Origin: an uncultured beta proteobacterium
Lineage (GTDB): Bacteria; Pseudomonadota; Gammaproteobacteria; Burkholderiales; Burkholderiaceae_C
NCBI GenBank assembly: GCA_903909815.1
Contig: CAIVXG010000209.1
Location: forward strand, 1 to 43,203
Direction: 5' to 3'
DNA: 43,203 nt
A program made the translations under genes and the position numbers. Below, piece by piece: positions 8,232 to 18,188 of this stretch (position 1 is the first letter of the stretch; each line of letters opens with the position of its first letter). The notes beneath the pieces are model-generated. The model did not search any database and was not told the DNA's origin. It saw only the letters and a list, made by a program, of their open reading frames with translations.

Positions 8232-8471
8232 TTAGGCCTTGGATTTCGCTTCGACGTCGATCGTGTCTTTGGGCGCGCCCGCTGCCCCGGCGACTTGCTG
8301 CACCGGTGCCGCCGACTCTGCGGTTTTCTCGGTCGTTCCGTCCTTCATGCCGTCCTTGAAACCTTTGACTGCGCCGCCCAGATCAGAGCCGATGTTGCGC
8401 AACTTCTTGGTTCCAAAAATGACGATGATGATGACAAGAAAAATGATCAGATGTGTAGTCGATAAACCCAT
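8232..8471 (-). CDS. tatA: Sec-independent translocase subunit TatA
   Basis: Small pore-forming subunit that oligomerises when TatBC has bound a substrate. It has 79 residues. The N-terminal helix at about 7-19 ([14 protein letters not shown]) is followed by the [21 protein letters not shown] amphipathic helix, the hallmark of TatA, then an acidic, low-complexity tail. The ATG at 8469-8471 is preceded by AGGAG with 6 nt spacing. The gene heads tatABC and follows hinT by 68 nt. Confidence 0.97.
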   Translation of the reverse strand: MGLSTTHLIIFLVIIIVIFGTKKLRNIGSDLGGAVKGFKDGMKDGTTEKTAESAAPVQQVAGAAGAPKDTIDVEAKSKA

Positions 8472-8539
8472 GGCGTGCTCCTGAACTGTTGCGGTGATTT
8501 TAGACCCTGGCCAGGGCCCGCGCTGCCTGCCCCAGCAAA

Positions 8540-8896
8540 TCAGCCCTTGAGCCAGGGACGTGGTCCGCCCATCACATGAAAATGCAGATGCTGCACTTCC
8601 TGCCCGCCTTCGGCACCGGTGTTGCACAGCAGGCGAAAACCGCCTTGCGGGTAAGGGCGACAGCCCTCCTGCAGCGCCAAGCGCGGTGCCAGCGCCAGCA
8701 GGCGGCCCAGCAGCGCTTGATGCTCGGCACCGACCTGTGCCATGGAAGCAAGATGAAGTTTGGGGATCAGCAGGAAATGCACCGGCGCCCAGGGATGGAT
8801 GTCGTGGAAGGCAAAAATGTCCTCGTCTTCATAGACCTTGCGTGAAGGGATCTTGCCGGCGACGATTTTGCAAAAGATGCAGGAAGCTTCGCTCAT
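8540..8896 (-). CDS. hinT: HIT-family nucleotide hydrolase (HinT-like)
   Basis: Histidine-triad protein of the HinT type, which hydrolyses adenosine phosphoramidates and related AMP conjugates in the cytoplasm. It has 118 residues. The triad HLHFHVMGG lies near the C-terminus (about 105-113). [13 protein letters not shown] at 6-18 is the family N-terminal motif with its CxxC pair, and the [15 protein letters not shown] stretch is conserved. The ATG at 8894-8896 overlaps the hisE stop in an ATGA junction, so it is translationally coupled to the histidine operon. That placement is, as I recall, common in Burkholderiales; the link to histidine synthesis is unproven. Confidence 0.95.
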   Translation of the reverse strand: MSEASCIFCKIVAGKIPSRKVYEDEDIFAFHDIHPWAPVHFLLIPKLHLASMAQVGAEHQALLGRLLALAPRLALQEGCRPYPQGGFRLLCNTGAEGGQEVQHLHFHVMGGPRPWLKG

Positions 8897-9270
8897 GTGT
8901 GGCCGCCTTCTTCCAGTTCTCGGGTCGCCACCTTGCGCAGTGCCTTTTCCTCGATGCCGCTGGTACCCACGCGCCGATCCAGTTCGGCAATGACGTCGGC
9001 CGGCGTCAGCCCGTAATGCGCCAGCGCAATCATCGAGTGAAACCACAGGTCGGCGACCTCGTACACGATTTTTTGTGCGTCACCGCCATGGTCTGCATCC
9101 TTGGCGGCCATCACGACTTCGGTCGCTTCTTCGCCGATCTTCTTCAGGAAGGCGTCCGGGCCCTTGTGCAGCAGGCGCGAGACATAGCTGGCCTGAGGGT
9201 CGCCGCCGTTTTGCGGCTTGCGGCTTTCGATCACGGCGGCCAGTCGGGCCAGGGAGTCTTGTGCGTTCAT
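8893..9270 (-). CDS. hisE: Phosphoribosyl-ATP pyrophosphatase HisE
   Basis: Second step of histidine synthesis: hydrolyses PR-ATP to PR-AMP and pyrophosphate. It has 125 residues. The MazG-like metal-binding helices are visible as [15 protein letters not shown] and [15 protein letters not shown], supplying the acidic Mg-binding residues (EExxE and ExxD). [16 protein letters not shown] is the family N-terminal signature. It overlaps both hisI upstream and hinT downstream by 4 nt, so the three are read as a coupled unit. HisI and HisE are separate proteins here rather than a fused HisIE. Confidence 0.96.
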   Translation of the reverse strand: MNAQDSLARLAAVIESRKPQNGGDPQASYVSRLLHKGPDAFLKKIGEEATEVVMAAKDADHGGDAQKIVYEVADLWFHSMIALAHYGLTPADVIAELDRRVGTSGIEEKALRKVATRELEEGGHT

Positions 9271-9662
9271 GGTGTCTTGTAGATGGCGGCGGGGTCTTTC
9301 AGCACCGGCTCGGTGGCCTGCCAGGCCCCGTCCTTGTAGAGGCTGAAAAAGCAGCTGTGGCGTCCGGTATGACAGGCGATGCCGGGTTCATGCCCGAGCT
9401 GAGTCACCTTGAGCAGCACCACATCGTTGTCGCAGTCCAGACGGATCTCGTGCACCTGCTGCGTGTGGCCCGACTCCTCGCCCTTATGCCACAGGCGCTT
9501 GCGCGAGCGGCTGAAATACACGGCCTGTCCGAGCTCGGCGGTTTTTTGCAGGGCTTCGCGGTTCATCCAGGCAAACATCAGCACATCACGGCTGGACGCC
9601 TCCTGCGCGATCACCGGCACCAGGCCGTGCTCGTCCCATTTCACTTCATTGAGCCAGTTCAT
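9267..9662 (-). CDS. hisI: Phosphoribosyl-AMP cyclohydrolase HisI
   Basis: Third step of histidine synthesis: opens the adenine ring of PR-AMP using zinc and magnesium. It has 131 residues. The Mg-binding DCDND is at 76-80 and the zinc cysteines fit C77, C97 and C104 ([13 protein letters not shown]). [18 protein letters not shown] at about 51-68 is the conserved substrate-binding stretch. The ATG at 9660-9662 has no clear ribosome-binding site. A repeat fragment ending CTCAAACTG stops 9 nt before it, so initiation may have been altered by the repeat or may depend on coupling. Confidence 0.97.
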   Translation of the reverse strand: MNWLNEVKWDEHGLVPVIAQEASSRDVLMFAWMNREALQKTAELGQAVYFSRSRKRLWHKGEESGHTQQVHEIRLDCDNDVVLLKVTQLGHEPGIACHTGRHSCFFSLYKDGAWQATEPVLKDPAAIYKTP

Positions 9663-9716
9663 ATTTTTAAGCAGTTTGAGGACAGAGCTTGAGGTTTTTG
9701 GGGTCAGAGCCCAAAT

Positions 9717-10601
<885 letters not shown>

Positions 10602-10608
10602 GCGCCTA

Positions 10609-10726
10609 CGTCATCGCGAGGCCGCAGGCCGTGGCGATCCATGGTGGAGCACCGAGGTACTCGCGAATTGCCGCGTCGCTAGCGCTCCTCGCAATGACGG
10701 ATTTGTGGTTCATGGCCTGCATGCAG
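10609..10726 (-). repeat. GTCATTGCGAG-family palindromic repeat, copy 3
   Basis: It fills most of the hisA-hisF gap (10602-10768). Read on the minus strand it runs GGCCATGAAC, CGTCATTGCGAGGAGCG, ACGCGGCAATTCGCG, CCATGGATCGCCACGG and ends CTCGCGATGACG. It aligns with 3301-3415 and 3156-3241. The outer and inner inverted boxes are the most complete of the four copies. Confidence 0.78.
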
Positions 10727-10768
10727 CATCGCTCGATCGAAGCAGGTAACTCGCAATGACCCAGACTC

Positions 10769-11509
10769 TTAGCCATTGAGCTCATCGGCGCGGGCCTGCG
10801 CCGCCTGGAAGTCGAGGTCGCCGCTGTAAATGGCGCGACCACAGATCACGCCTTCTATACCTTCGCTTTCAACCTCGCAGAGTTTTTCCACGTCCGCCAT
10901 GTTGGACAGGCCGCCGGATGCGATCACGGGAATGGTGAGCGCCTGCGCCAGACGCACGGTGGCCTCGATGTTGATACCGCTGAGCATGCCGTCGCGGCCG
11001 ATATCGGTATAGATGATGGACTCGACGCCGTAGTCCTGAAACTTCTTCGCCAGATCCACCACCTCGTGCCCTGACAGCTTGCTCCAGCCGTCGGTGGCGA
11101 CGCGGCCGTCCTTGGCGTCCAGGCCGACGATGATGTGGCCGCCAAAGGCGGTGCAGGCGTCCTGCAGGAAACCGGGGTTGCGCACCGCGGCGGTGCCGAT
11201 GATGACGTAGCGCAGACCCGCATCCAGATAGCGCTCGATCGTGTCCAGATCGCGTATGCCGCCACCGAGCTGCACATCGACCTCGCTGCCCACTTCCTTG
11301 AGGATTTGACGAATCGCCATCTCGTTTTTTGGGGCGCCGGCAAAGGCACCGTTCAAGTCCACCAGGTGCAGTCGCCTGGCCCCCTTGCTGACCCAGGCTC
11401 GCGCCATCACCGTCGGCTCTTCACCGAAGGTGGTGGATTGGTCCATGTCGCCTTGTTTCAGACGCACGCAGTGGCCGTCTTTCAAGTCAATTGCCGGAAT
11501 GAGTTGCAT
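10769..11509 (-). CDS. hisA: ProFAR isomerase HisA
   Basis: Amadori isomerase that converts ProFAR to PRFAR, the fourth histidine step, in a beta/alpha barrel. It has 246 residues, normal length. Catalytic acids are expected at D8 ([10 protein letters not shown]) and in the [10 protein letters not shown] segment at about residue 130. Phosphate-binding glycine loops appear as QLGGGIRD and ASGGLSN. It starts 6 nt after hisH and is separated from hisF by a repeat. It is homologous to HisF, as is usual for this pair. Confidence 0.98.
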   Translation of the reverse strand: MQLIPAIDLKDGHCVRLKQGDMDQSTTFGEEPTVMARAWVSKGARRLHLVDLNGAFAGAPKNEMAIRQILKEVGSEVDVQLGGGIRDLDTIERYLDAGLRYVIIGTAAVRNPGFLQDACTAFGGHIIVGLDAKDGRVATDGWSKLSGHEVVDLAKKFQDYGVESIIYTDIGRDGMLSGINIEATVRLAQALTIPVIASGGLSNMADVEKLCEVESEGIEGVICGRAIYSGDLDFQAAQARADELNG

Positions 11510-11515
11510 GATGAG

Positions 11516-12172
11516 CTAGGGGTTCCAATGGAGGAAGTTACGGTACAGCGCAAGCCCGTGGGCGGCGCTTTTTTCGGGGTGAAATTGTGTGGCGAAAATA
11601 TTATCGCGCGCAATCGCCGATGTGAAGCGCGCACCGTAGTCGGTCTCGCCCACGCTGTGGCGCGCATCTGACGGTCGCGCATAAAAGCTGTGCACGAAGT
11701 AGAAGTAGTTGCCGTCCGGAACGTCGCCCCAAACCGGATGCCGGCCCAGGCCGTGATCGGCCTGGTAAACCTGGTTCCAGCCCATCTGCGGCACCTTGTA
11801 GCGGCTGCCATCGGGCTGCAACTGCCCGGCGAGTTCAAACTTGACCACCTCGCCGTGAATCAGGCCCAGGCAGGGGGTATCGAGTTCTGCGCTGTGATCG
11901 AGCAGCATCTGCATGCCCACGCACACGCCCATCAAGGGCTTGTGCGCCGCCGCGTGCATCACGGCCGCGTACATGCCCGAGTCGTGCAGCTCGCGCATGC
12001 AGTCGCGCATGCCGCCCTGCCCCGGCAACACCACACGCTCGGCGTCCATCACTTCTTGCGGTGTGCGCGCCCACACCACCTCAATGCCAGAGCCCTGGGC
12101 TGCGTGCACCACGGCCTGCGTCACGGAGCGCAGATTGCCCATGCCGTAGTCGACGACTGCTATTTTCTTCAT
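11516..12172 (-). CDS. hisH: Imidazole glycerol phosphate synthase glutaminase subunit HisH
   Basis: Class I glutamine amidotransferase that supplies ammonia to HisF through the barrel. It has 218 residues. The nucleophilic cysteine lies in [11 protein letters not shown] at about 80-90 (the more usual form is CLGMQ). The His-Glu pair of the triad is in FHPEKSA near the C-terminus, and the oxyanion loop is [11 protein letters not shown]. The start [16 protein letters not shown] is typical. It follows hisB by 42 nt and precedes hisA by 6 nt. No strong ribosome site was seen. Confidence 0.98.
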   Translation of the reverse strand: MKKIAVVDYGMGNLRSVTQAVVHAAQGSGIEVVWARTPQEVMDAERVVLPGQGGMRDCMRELHDSGMYAAVMHAAAHKPLMGVCVGMQMLLDHSAELDTPCLGLIHGEVVKFELAGQLQPDGSRYKVPQMGWNQVYQADHGLGRHPVWGDVPDGNYFYFVHSFYARPSDARHSVGETDYGARFTSAIARDNIFATQFHPEKSAAHGLALYRNFLHWNP

Positions 12173-12214
12173 GACTTGCTTGCGATGGCTTTGCGCCAGG
12201 ACGGGCTGGTTCGA

Positions 12215-12817
12215 TTAAAGGCTGCCCTTGGTCGAGGGAATGGCATTCGGCGCGCGTGGATCAAGTTCCAGCGCAGCACGCAGGGCGCGGCCAAAAGCCT
12301 TGAACACGGTCTCGGCCTGGTGGTGCGCATTTTCGCCGCGCAGGTTGTCGATATGCAAGGTGACGAACGCGTGGTTCACAAAACCCTGGAAGAATTCAAA
12401 CGCCAGTTGGCTGTCAAAGCTGCCGATCATGCCGCTCTTGAACGGCACGTGCATCACCAGTCCCGGTCGGCCCGAAAAGTCGATCACTACCCGGCTCAGC
12501 GCTTCGTCCAACGGCACGTAGGCGTGGCCATAGCGGCGCAGCCCCCTCTTGTCGCCCACCGCCTGGTTCAGCGCCTGGCCCAGCGCGATGCCCACATCTT
12601 CCACCGTGTGGTGGCCGTCAATGTGCAAGTCGCCCACGGCCTGGATGTCCAAGTCGATCAGGCCATGGTGCGCGATCTGGTCCAGCATATGGTCGAAAAA
12701 ACCAATGCCTGTGTTCAAGTGCGCCTGCCCGGTTCCGTCCAGATTGAGCTTGACGGTGATTTGGGTTTCAGCGGTATTGCGAGAGACTTCGGCAGTGCGA
12801 GGATTCATGGAGGTCAT
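12215..12817 (-). CDS. hisB: Imidazoleglycerol-phosphate dehydratase HisB
   Basis: Manganese-dependent dehydratase of the sixth histidine step; it assembles as a 24-mer. It has 200 residues, the monofunctional form without a phosphatase domain, so histidinol phosphatase must be encoded elsewhere. Metal-binding motifs are present as [14 protein letters not shown] and [12 protein letters not shown], with a second [15 protein letters not shown] region and [15 protein letters not shown] near the end. The start is ATG 12815-12817 or ATG 12806-12808. Only a weak AGGU precedes the former, and a palindromic repeat ends 10 nt upstream. Confidence 0.97.
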   Translation of the reverse strand: MTSMNPRTAEVSRNTAETQITVKLNLDGTGQAHLNTGIGFFDHMLDQIAHHGLIDLDIQAVGDLHIDGHHTVEDVGIALGQALNQAVGDKRGLRRYGHAYVPLDEALSRVVIDFSGRPGLVMHVPFKSGMIGSFDSQLAFEFFQGFVNHAFVTLHIDNLRGENAHHQAETVFKAFGRALRAALELDPRAPNAIPSTKGSL

Positions 12818-12829
12818 GTTACCTATTCA

Positions 12830-12885
12830 GTTGGGGACAGAGCTGGCTCACTTCGTGTAGCTGCGGTCAGTCCCGCAAAGCCTCA
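12830..12885 (-). repeat. GGGACAGAGCT-family palindromic repeat filling the hisC-hisB junction
   Basis: This 56-nt unit matches the one at 20498-20553 at about 46 of 56 positions. GGGACAGA and TCAGTCCC at its ends can pair with one mismatch around an inner CAC-TTC-GTG hairpin. It holds the hisC stop codon (12867-12869). Its other end, CAACTG in the mRNA sense, stops 10 nt before the hisB start. Confidence 0.8.
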
Positions 12886-13985
12886 CCCAAAGCGCTGATC
12901 ATGGCGTGGTTCTGATCGGCTGTGCCCACGGTCAAGCGCAGGCAATTGGAAAGCAAGGGGTGCATTTTAGAAACGTTCTTCACCAGCACCTTGCGCGCTC
13001 GCATGCCTTCAAACGCTTTCGTGGCCGCGCCGTCGTCGCCCAGCACGCGCACCAGAATCATATTGGATTCGCTTGCATAGGCGTGAACACCGGGCAGGGC
13101 CTGCAGCGCCTGGAGCAGCACGCCGCGCTGCTCCCTGATGTCGTGCGCCTGCGCCGCAAACACGTCCGCGTGTTCCAGCGCAAACAGCGCGCACTCATAG
13201 TTGAGCACGCTCACGTTATAGGGTGGTCGCACCTTGTCGATCTCGGAAATCAACGCCTGGGGGCCCATCAGGTAGCCGATGCGCACCCCCGCCAAGCCAA
13301 ATTTGGACAGGGTGCGCATCAACAGCACGTGGCCGTGCCGTGCGATGCGATCAATGTAGCTCTTGCTGGCAAAGGGCTGATACGCCTCGTCCATCACCAC
13401 CAGTCCGCCCAGCGCACCCTGGGCCTGAACGATCTTTTCGATCACCGCGTCGTCCCACAGGTTCGCCGTGGGGTTGTTCGGATACGCCAAATACACGACG
13501 CTGGGATGGTGCTCGGCAATGGCGGCGAGCATCGCCGCCTCGTCCAGTTCGAATTCGGCCGTGAGCGCGACGCCGACAAATTTCAGACCCTGCAGCTGTG
13601 CGCTCATGCCATACATGACAAAGCCCGGGACCGGTGCCAGGATGCTCGCTGGCTGGAACTTGTTCGCTGCACTCAGTGGCAGATCGCAGGCCAGAGCGAT
13701 CAGGGAAATCAGTTCGTCCGAGCCGTTGCCGAGCATCAGGGCAAAACCCTCTGGCATTCGCGCGTGCTCTGCCAGAGCGCGACGCAGGTCGTTGACACGC
13801 CCGTCGGGATAGCGGTTCAGGGCGAGTTGCGCCAGGCGCTGACCCAACTGCGCTTGCAGCTCGGGCGGCAAGCGGTGCGGGTTCTCCATGCCGTCGAGCT
13901 TGATCATGCCCACGGAGTCCTGTATCGCGTAGGCATGCATGGACTGGACGTCCTGACGGATGCGCTGAAGGGGATCTTTCATCAT
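12867..13985 (-). CDS. hisC: Histidinol-phosphate aminotransferase HisC
   Basis: PLP-dependent fold-type I aminotransferase that makes histidinol phosphate from imidazole acetol phosphate and glutamate. It has 372 residues. The PLP lysine is in RTLSKFGLAGVRIGYLMG, the cofactor-ring aspartate in VVMDEAYQPF, and the Asn of YPNNPTANLW is conserved. LDGMENPHRLP near the N-terminus is typical of the beta/gammaproteobacterial form. Two adjacent ATG codons (13985 and 13982) are possible starts. The stop codon lies within a palindromic repeat, so the last residues (RD) may be repeat-derived. A repeat-filled gap of 177 nt separates it from hisD. Confidence 0.97.
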   Translation of the reverse strand: MMKDPLQRIRQDVQSMHAYAIQDSVGMIKLDGMENPHRLPPELQAQLGQRLAQLALNRYPDGRVNDLRRALAEHARMPEGFALMLGNGSDELISLIALACDLPLSAANKFQPASILAPVPGFVMYGMSAQLQGLKFVGVALTAEFELDEAAMLAAIAEHHPSVVYLAYPNNPTANLWDDAVIEKIVQAQGALGGLVVMDEAYQPFASKSYIDRIARHGHVLLMRTLSKFGLAGVRIGYLMGPQALISEIDKVRPPYNVSVLNYECALFALEHADVFAAQAHDIREQRGVLLQALQALPGVHAYASESNMILVRVLGDDGAATKAFEGMRARKVLVKNVSKMHPLLSNCLRLTVGTADQNHAMISALGEALRD

Positions 13986-14033
13986 GCTGGCTCGAAAGAC
14001 GATGTCATTGCGAGTTTCCTGTTTCTGGTGGCC

Positions 14034-14160
14034 GAAACTGCATATGGGCCATGAACCGGGTATTCGTCATCGCGATCGGAGCGCGGCGATCCATGTCGTT
14101 GGTTAGCCACCACGGAGCCACAGCCTGGATGGCTTCGCTGCGCTCGCACAGACGGCATGT
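14034..14160 (+). repeat. GTCATTGCGAG-family repeat, copy 4, in the hisD-hisC gap
   Basis: It starts GAAACTGCATATGGGCCATG and continues ATTCGTCATCGCGATC and GCGGCGATCCATG, nearly identical to 3301-3362. The second half diverges and ends with GCTGCGCTCGCACA. An extra GTCATTGCGAG box lies just before it at 14004-14014. Confidence 0.72.
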
Positions 14161-14162
14161 GG

Positions 14163-15482
14163 TCATTCCTTTATCCTCATCAGCGCGGCTCGGGCGTGTG
14201 CCTGCAGGCCTTCGCCATAAGCCAGTTCGGCGGCGATCTTGCCCAGTACCTGGGCGCCGGCTTCGCTCACCTCGATCAGGCTGCTGCGCTTTTGGAAGTC
14301 GTACACGCCCAGGGGCGAGCTGAAGCGCGCCGTGCCACTGGTGGGCAGAACGTGGTTCGGCCCGGCGCAATAGTCACCCAGACTTTCGCTGGTGTAGGCG
14401 CCCAGGAAGATGGCGCCCGCGTGCTTGAGCAGCGGCTCCCAGCGCTGCGGCTCCCGGCTGCTCACTTCCAGGTGTTCCGGGGCGATGCGGTTGCTGATGA
14501 CGCAGCACTCTTCCATGCTGCGCGTGAGGATCAGGGCGCCGCGGTCGTTGAGCGATTTGGCGATGATGTCGGCGCGTGGCATCTCGGGCAAAAGGCGATC
14601 GATCGCGGCTTGCACGGCATCGATGTAGGCGGCATCCGGGCACAACAGAATGCTTTGCGCCAGCTCGTCGTGTTCGGCCTGACTGAACAGGTCCATCGCC
14701 ACCCAATCGGGCGGCGTGGAGCCATCGGCCAGCACCAGGATTTCGGAAGGCCCGGCGATCATGTCGATGCCCACGGTGCCGAAAACGCGGCGCTTGGCCG
14801 CCGCCACATAGGCATTGCCCGGTCCGGTGATCTTGTGCACCTGAGGAATGGTGGCCGTACCATAGGCCAGGGCCGCGACGGCCTGTGCGCCGCCTATGGT
14901 GAAGACACGGGTCACACCCGCCACATAGGCGGCGGCCAGCACCATCGCGTTCTTCTCTGCGCGCGGTGTCGGCACGACCATGATGATTTCGTCCACGCCT
15001 GCGACATGGGCCGGAATCGCGTTCATCAGCACCGATGAGGGATAGGTAGCCTTGCCACCGGGAACGTAGATGCCAACGCGCTCCAGCGGCGTGACCTTCT
15101 GCCCGAGCAGGTTGCCCTCGGCGTCGCGGTAGCTCCAGCTTTCTCCGCTGGCCCTTTTCTGCGCCTCGTGGTAGCTGCGCACCCGCTGCGCTGCGGCCTG
15201 CAGCGCGTCGCGCTGCGCTGTGGGAATGGCGTCAAACGCGCCCTTGAGATCGGCCTGGGTCAGTTCCAGCTCCGACATGGATGCCGCCTGCACCTGGTCC
15301 CAGCGCGCCGTGTATTCCAGCACGGCAGCGTCACCGCGCGACTGCACATCTGCCAGGATGTCGGCCACACCTTGCTCGATCGCCGCATCGGTTTGCGCCG
15401 ACCAATGCAGGCGCGCCTGGAAATCGGCCTCGAACGTTGGACTGATCGTGGACAGACGCAGGGGTTTTGCACTCAAACTCAT
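14163..15482 (-). CDS. hisD: Histidinol dehydrogenase HisD
   Basis: Zinc enzyme that carries out the last two NAD-dependent oxidations, L-histidinol to L-histidine. It has 439 residues, normal length. Recognisable segments are [26 protein letters not shown]-like [51 protein letters not shown], the zinc-site region [10 protein letters not shown], and the C-terminal [20 protein letters not shown]. It starts 6 nt after hisG and is followed by a repeat-containing gap before hisC. Confidence 0.98.
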   Translation of the reverse strand: MSLSAKPLRLSTISPTFEADFQARLHWSAQTDAAIEQGVADILADVQSRGDAAVLEYTARWDQVQAASMSELELTQADLKGAFDAIPTAQRDALQAAAQRVRSYHEAQKRASGESWSYRDAEGNLLGQKVTPLERVGIYVPGGKATYPSSVLMNAIPAHVAGVDEIIMVVPTPRAEKNAMVLAAAYVAGVTRVFTIGGAQAVAALAYGTATIPQVHKITGPGNAYVAAAKRRVFGTVGIDMIAGPSEILVLADGSTPPDWVAMDLFSQAEHDELAQSILLCPDAAYIDAVQAAIDRLLPEMPRADIIAKSLNDRGALILTRSMEECCVISNRIAPEHLEVSSREPQRWEPLLKHAGAIFLGAYTSESLGDYCAGPNHVLPTSGTARFSSPLGVYDFQKRSSLIEVSEAGAQVLGKIAAELAYGEGLQAHARAALMRIKE

Positions 15483-15488
15483 GTTGTT

Positions 15489-16139
15489 TTAGACGGAAGT
15501 GGGGGGAGTCAAGGCCGCAGCGAAGGCATCGATGATGTGCCGAATAGGCTGCTGCTTGAGCTTGAGCGCAGCCTGGTTCACCACCAGGCGCGAGCTGATG
15601 TCCATGATGCGTTCCACCTCCACCAGGTGGTTCGCCTTGAGTGTGTTGCCGGTGGAAACCACGTCGACGATGGCGTCCGCCAAACCGGTCAGCGGCGCCA
15701 GTTCCATGCTGCCGTAGAGCTTGATCAGGTCCACGTGCACGCCCTTGCTGGCGAAAAATTCGCGCGCAATCGACACAAATTTGGTTGCGACACGCAAGCG
15801 ACTGCCCTGCCTGACGGCCCCCGCATAGTCAAAGCCCTCGCGCACCGCGACACTCATGCGGCATTTCGCAATCTGCAGGTCCAGCGGCTGGTACAGACCC
15901 TGGCTGCCGTGCTCCAGCAAGGTGTCCCGTCCGGTGATTCCCAGATCGGCGCCACCATACTGGACGTAGGTCGGTACGTCGCTGGCGCGCACCAGCACCA
16001 CGCGCACGTCGGGCAAGTTGGTTGCCAGAATCAGCTTGCGTGTGGTTTCCGGGTCGTCCAGCACCTCGATGCCAGCGGCCTTGAGCAGCGGCAGGGTTTC
16101 ATCGAAGATGCGGCCCTTGGAGAGTGCCAGCGTGATCAC
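15489..16139 (-). CDS. hisG: ATP phosphoribosyltransferase HisG, short form
   Basis: First committed step of histidine synthesis: ATP plus PRPP to PR-ATP. It has 216 residues, the short HisG form that lacks the C-terminal regulatory domain and needs HisZ as partner; hisZ is not in this window. The start is GTG at 16137-16139, preceded by AGGAGGG at 6 nt, giving (M)[18 protein letters not shown]. The frame is open further upstream, but that extension would overlap bolA and has no family match. [17 protein letters not shown] and the PRPP loop region [13 protein letters not shown] are conserved. First his gene, 26 nt after bolA. Confidence 0.97.
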   Translation of the reverse strand: MITLALSKGRIFDETLPLLKAAGIEVLDDPETTRKLILATNLPDVRVVLVRASDVPTYVQYGGADLGITGRDTLLEHGSQGLYQPLDLQIAKCRMSVAVREGFDYAGAVRQGSRLRVATKFVSIAREFFASKGVHVDLIKLYGSMELAPLTGLADAIVDVVSTGNTLKANHLVEVERIMDISSRLVVNQAALKLKQQPIRHIIDAFAAALTPPTSV

Positions 16140-16165
16140 GTCAAGCCCTCCTGATGCATGCAACG

Positions 16166-16408
16166 CTACGCATTCAGCACCGCCCATTCTTGCGGCGTCA
16201 CGGTCTGCATCGAGAGCGCGTGCACTTCATTGGTCTTCATCCGGTCGCCCAGCGTGGCGTACACCAATTGGTGACGCGCAATCTTGCGTTTGCCCTCGAA
16301 ATCCGAGGACACGATGATGGCGTCCCAGTGCACGCCGTCTCCTGAGACTTCGATGTGCTCACACGCAAGCCCGGACTGGATGATGGATTTGAGTTGCTCT
16401 GCGTTCAT
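16166..16408 (-). CDS. BolA-family protein (IbaG-like)
   Basis: Small cytoplasmic protein of 80 residues. BolA proteins pair with monothiol glutaredoxins in iron-sulfur handling. The helix-turn-like core is visible as [29 protein letters not shown], with the conserved histidine in RHQLVY. The tail [19 protein letters not shown] matches IbaG-type members. In my recollection murA usually follows this gene in Burkholderiales; here hisG follows directly. The ATG at 16406-16408 is 13 nt from the upstream permease stop. Confidence 0.94.
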   Translation of the reverse strand: MNAEQLKSIIQSGLACEHIEVSGDGVHWDAIIVSSDFEGKRKIARHQLVYATLGDRMKTNEVHALSMQTVTPQEWAVLNA

Positions 16409-16421
16409 GTGGGTTCCGTAA

Positions 16422-17177
16422 TTAGCTTCTGATCTTGTAGCCGATGCGCAGCAGGTTGACGCCGATGGCGCTCACCACAGCCAGGAAAACTCCGACCACG
16501 GCCAGGCTGAGCTCGGGTGCGACGTCGCTCACGCCAAAGAATCCATAGCGAAAGCCGTCGATCATGTAGAAGAAAGGATTGAAGTGGCTCACGCTTTGCC
16601 AGAACGGGCCCAACGACTGAATTGAATAGAACACGCCGCTCAGGAAGGTCAGCGGCATGATGAAGAAGTTCTGAAAGGCGGCCAGCTGGTCAAATTTTTC
16701 CGCCCAGAGTCCGGCGATCAAACCCAGCGTTCCCATCAGCGCCGCGCCCAGGAAGGCAAACAGCAGGATCCACAGCGGCGCCACGAAACTCAGGTGTGAA
16801 AACCAGGCTGTGACCAGGAACACGCCCGCGCCGACCACCAGGCCGCGCACGATGGAGGAGCCCACGTAAGCAAAAAACCAGCTCCAGTGCGACAAGGGCG
16901 TGAGCAGCAGGAACACCATATTGCCCATGATCTTGCTCTGAATGAGCGAAGACGAACTGTTGGCAAAGGCATTCTGCAGCACGCTCATCATCACCAGACC
17001 CGGCACCAGAAAAGCGGTGTAGCTCAGCTGGTTGTAGACCTTGACGCTGCCTTCGAGCACATGGCCGAAGATCAGCAGATACAGCACGGCCGTCATCACC
17101 GGCGCGGCCACCGTCTGGAATGCGACCTTCCAGAAGCGCAGCACTTCCTTGTAGAACAACGCCTGCCAGCCCATCAT
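16422..17177 (-). CDS. ABC-2-type transporter permease
   Basis: Inner-membrane permease with about six spans in 251 residues, of the ABC-2 family (YadH-like). The central LVPGLVMMSVLQNAFANSSSSLIQSKIMGN segment and FFIMPLTFLSGVFYSIQSLGPFWQ near the C-terminus are typical of this group. It overlaps the ATPase gene by 4 nt and therefore forms an exporter with it. The substrate is unknown; homologues are annotated as drug or polysaccharide exporters. Conserved position between mla and bolA genes suggests an envelope role, which is inference. Confidence 0.93.
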   Translation of the reverse strand: MMGWQALFYKEVLRFWKVAFQTVAAPVMTAVLYLLIFGHVLEGSVKVYNQLSYTAFLVPGLVMMSVLQNAFANSSSSLIQSKIMGNMVFLLLTPLSHWSWFFAYVGSSIVRGLVVGAGVFLVTAWFSHLSFVAPLWILLFAFLGAALMGTLGLIAGLWAEKFDQLAAFQNFFIMPLTFLSGVFYSIQSLGPFWQSVSHFNPFFYMIDGFRYGFFGVSDVAPELSLAVVGVFLAVVSAIGVNLLRIGYKIRS

Positions 17178-18127
17178 GCTGAAACCTCGGACAGTTCCTC
17201 AGGCGAACGCTGCTTGACGCCCGCCATCACTTCCAGAAAAACATCTTCCAGGTCGGCCTTGCGAATTTCAATGTCTTGCGCCACTGCGCCCGCCTCGCGC
17301 ACCGCCGCCAGATACTGCTCAATCTCCGCTGCCGTGTTGGCGGGAAGTTGCACGATGCGGCCCGTGACGCGGGCCCTGGCCTTGAGCGCGGGGGGGAGTT
17401 CGCTGTCGATCTTGAAACGCAACACGTTCGAGGCAGCAGCCTTGAGCAGTTCGCTGGTCCGATCCAGCGCCACAACACGGCCTTGTTTGAGCATGGCCAG
17501 GCGGCTGCACAGGGCTTCTGCCTCTTCCAGATAATGCGTCGTCAAGAGCACCGTGTGGCCCTGTTTGTTCAGTTTGGCGATGAATTGCCACAGGGTCTGG
17601 CGCAATTCGACGTCGACACCGGCGGTGGGTTCATCCAGCACGATCACGGGGGGCTTGTGCACCAGCGCCAGCGCCACCAGCACGCGACGCTTCATGCCAC
17701 CAGAGAGTTGCCGCATATTGGCATTGGCTTTGTCGGACAAACCCAGGCTTTGCAACAGTTCATCGATCCAGGCGTCGTTGCGGCGAATGCCGAAATAGCC
17801 CGACTGAAAACGCAGCGCCTCGCGCACGTTGAAGAACGGGTCGAACACCAGCTCCTGCGGCACCACACCAAGCCGGCGCCGCGCCTGCGCGTACTCGGTC
17901 TGCACGTCGCAGCCCTGCACCAATACGCGCCCGCCGCTGGCGCGAGTCAGACCCGCGAGCACGCTGATCAGCGTGGTCTTGCCCGCGCCGTTGGGCCCGA
18001 GCAGGCCGAAGAACTCCCCCTCTTCAATGTCAAAGCTCACGCCATCGAGCGCCTTGAGTGAATCACTCTGAGCACCGGACGCGGCAGGATAGATTTTGGA
18101 GACGGATTGAAAAGAAATGGCAGGCAT
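17174..18127 (-). CDS. ABC transporter ATP-binding protein (ABC-2 exporter, YadG-like)
   Basis: ATPase partner of the permease that follows. It has 317 residues. Walker A GPNGAGKT is at 44-51, the signature LSGGMKRR and Walker B VIVLDEPTAGVD follow, and the H-loop is in LLTTHYLEEAE. A C-terminal extension of about 80 residues resembles the accessory domain of YadG-type ATPases. The ATG at 18125-18127 is 61 nt from the STAS gene. The exported substrate cannot be told from the sequence. Confidence 0.94.
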   Translation of the reverse strand: MPAISFQSVSKIYPAASGAQSDSLKALDGVSFDIEEGEFFGLLGPNGAGKTTLISVLAGLTRASGGRVLVQGCDVQTEYAQARRRLGVVPQELVFDPFFNVREALRFQSGYFGIRRNDAWIDELLQSLGLSDKANANMRQLSGGMKRRVLVALALVHKPPVIVLDEPTAGVDVELRQTLWQFIAKLNKQGHTVLLTTHYLEEAEALCSRLAMLKQGRVVALDRTSELLKAAASNVLRFKIDSELPPALKARARVTGRIVQLPANTAAEIEQYLAAVREAGAVAQDIEIRKADLEDVFLEVMAGVKQRSPEELSEVSA

Positions 18128-18188
18128 GGGCAGGCTGATTTTACGGCCTCAAAGGCCGATCCAACGTTGGCTAGAGCTTGTCGCGGCT

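Noticed and set aside
16140-16187. Longer HisG starting at 16187
   Set aside because: It would overlap bolA; the GTG at 16137-16139 has a strong AGGAGGG ribosome site and the family N-terminus.
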